A stretch of 13,376 nt of DNA from an uncultured Clostridia bacterium. Its GTDB lineage: Bacteria > Bacillota > Clostridia > Christensenellales > Aristaeellaceae. A program made the translations under genes and the position numbers. The DNA is taken from positions 1 to 13,376 of the forward strand of contig CAKUCE010000053.1 in NCBI GenBank assembly GCA_934643535.1. Direction: 5' to 3'. Below, in pieces: positions 13,144-13,376 of this stretch. The notes under the pieces were generated by a model. The model had not been told where the DNA came from, searched no databases, and was given only the letters and a program-made list of their open reading frames with translations. Positions within the stretch are counted from its first letter, which is position 1. Each line of letters opens with the position of its first letter.

Positions 13144-13171
13144 TGCGGTCCGGGCGCTGCGGTGGTATCAT
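13143..13171 (+). promoter_or_regulatory. Promoter of the terminal secreted-protein gene
   Basis: TTGCGG (13143-13148), a 17-base spacer and TATCAT (13166-13171). Both hexamers deviate from consensus, fitting an activator-dependent promoter. The predicted start is near 13178, with a leader of about 90 bases. Confidence 0.55.
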
Positions 13172-13228
13172 TCCCTCATCGTTAAGGGTGCGCTTCGCGG
13201 ATAAGGCGACGCCTGACAAACGATCATT

Positions 13229-13244
13229 TGACAGTGCGCTGTCA
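13229..13244 (+). other. Small leader hairpin before the ribosome binding site
   Basis: TGACAG (13229-13234) and CTGTCA (13239-13244) pair around TGCG, 7 bases before the GAGGAGG ribosome binding site at 13252-13258. It may affect mRNA stability or translation; alternatively it is a second small operator. Confidence 0.35.
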
Positions 13245-13266
13245 CCATACTGAGGAGGAAACGCCC

Positions 13267-13376
13267 ATGAAGAAACTCGTTGCCCTTTTTTTGACCGCTG
13301 CCATGATGCTGTGCGCCCTTCCGGCCTTTGCCACTGAAATCAACTGGGCTGATCTGGAAGCGCAGAGTGCAGAGAC
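13267..13376 (+). CDS. Secreted protein, N-terminal part only (runs off the window)
   Basis: The reading frame opens at ATG 13267 and stays open to the end of the window (36 full codons). It begins MKKLVALFLTAAMM and continues to ALPAFA, a signal peptide with a probable cleavage after AFA (residue 22). The mature part starts TEINWADLEAQSAE. A strong ribosome binding site GAGGAGG lies 8 bases upstream. The gene follows the LuxR/MalT-type regulator in the same direction with its own promoter and an upstream palindrome. I recall similar INWAD-type secreted proteins from gut Clostridia, but the visible part is too short to assign a family. Confidence 0.85.
   Translation, partial: MKKLVALFLTAAMMLCALPAFATEINWADLEAQSAE

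Noticed and set aside
12268..13185. A 305-codon plus-strand open frame in another phase across the end of the LuxR-type gene
   Set aside because: It overlaps the conserved helix-turn-helix coding frame and has an Arg/Gly-rich shadow composition.
13228..13250. TTGACA at 13228 as the promoter of the last gene
   Set aside because: The sequence 17 bases downstream is TGAGGA, overlapping the ribosome binding site; TTGCGG/TATCAT further upstream fits better.

Overview
The window reads as a chromosomal segment of a fairly GC-rich Clostridia-type Firmicute, probably a gut commensal. Three things suggest this: the SUF operon uses SufU rather than SufE and is headed by an Rrf2/IscR-type gene (rrf2-sufC-sufB-sufD-sufS-sufU); there is a DUF3793-flavodoxin gene pair; and there are GC-rich hairpin repeats and small secreted MKK-type proteins of the kind common in gut Clostridia. 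I cannot place it to family. Nothing indicates a phage, plasmid or insertion sequence.

Layout. 1-266: two tandem copies (period 143 bp) of a hairpin-rich intergenic repeat, followed by about 220 bp with no recognisable gene. 488-2918, plus strand: an iron-type ABC permease, its ATPase, a small [4Fe-4S] ferredoxin and a cupin protein, closed by a strong terminator. 3066-3446, plus: a secreted small protein with a cystatin-like QVVAG segment. 3518-3748, minus: a 76-residue two-helix membrane protein. 3811-9033, minus: the SUF iron-sulfur cluster assembly operon, led by an Rrf2 regulator from a promoter with consensus -35 and -10 boxes and a large inverted repeat at the predicted transcript start. 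9339-10337, minus: a DUF3793 protein followed by a short-chain flavodoxin, from a good sigma-A promoter with two matching 18-bp palindromes downstream. 10760-13120, plus: a large MalT/LuxR-type regulator starting at TTG. 13267 to the end: the start of a secreted protein, preceded by a promoter whose -35 box is abutted by a perfect lux-box-like palindrome.

How it fits together. Most of the window concerns iron: uptake (ABC transporter), cluster building (SUF), an electron carrier that needs a cluster (ferredoxin) and one that does not (flavodoxin). The flavodoxin/DUF3793 operon and the SUF operon each look separately regulated at the promoter. The LuxR/MalT-type gene and the secreted protein after it look like a second, unrelated regulatory unit, in which the regulator may activate its neighbour directly. 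The parts most worth a second look are the twin GGTTA/TAACC operators, the palindrome placed near -43 after the LuxR-type gene, and the cystatin-like secreted protein.
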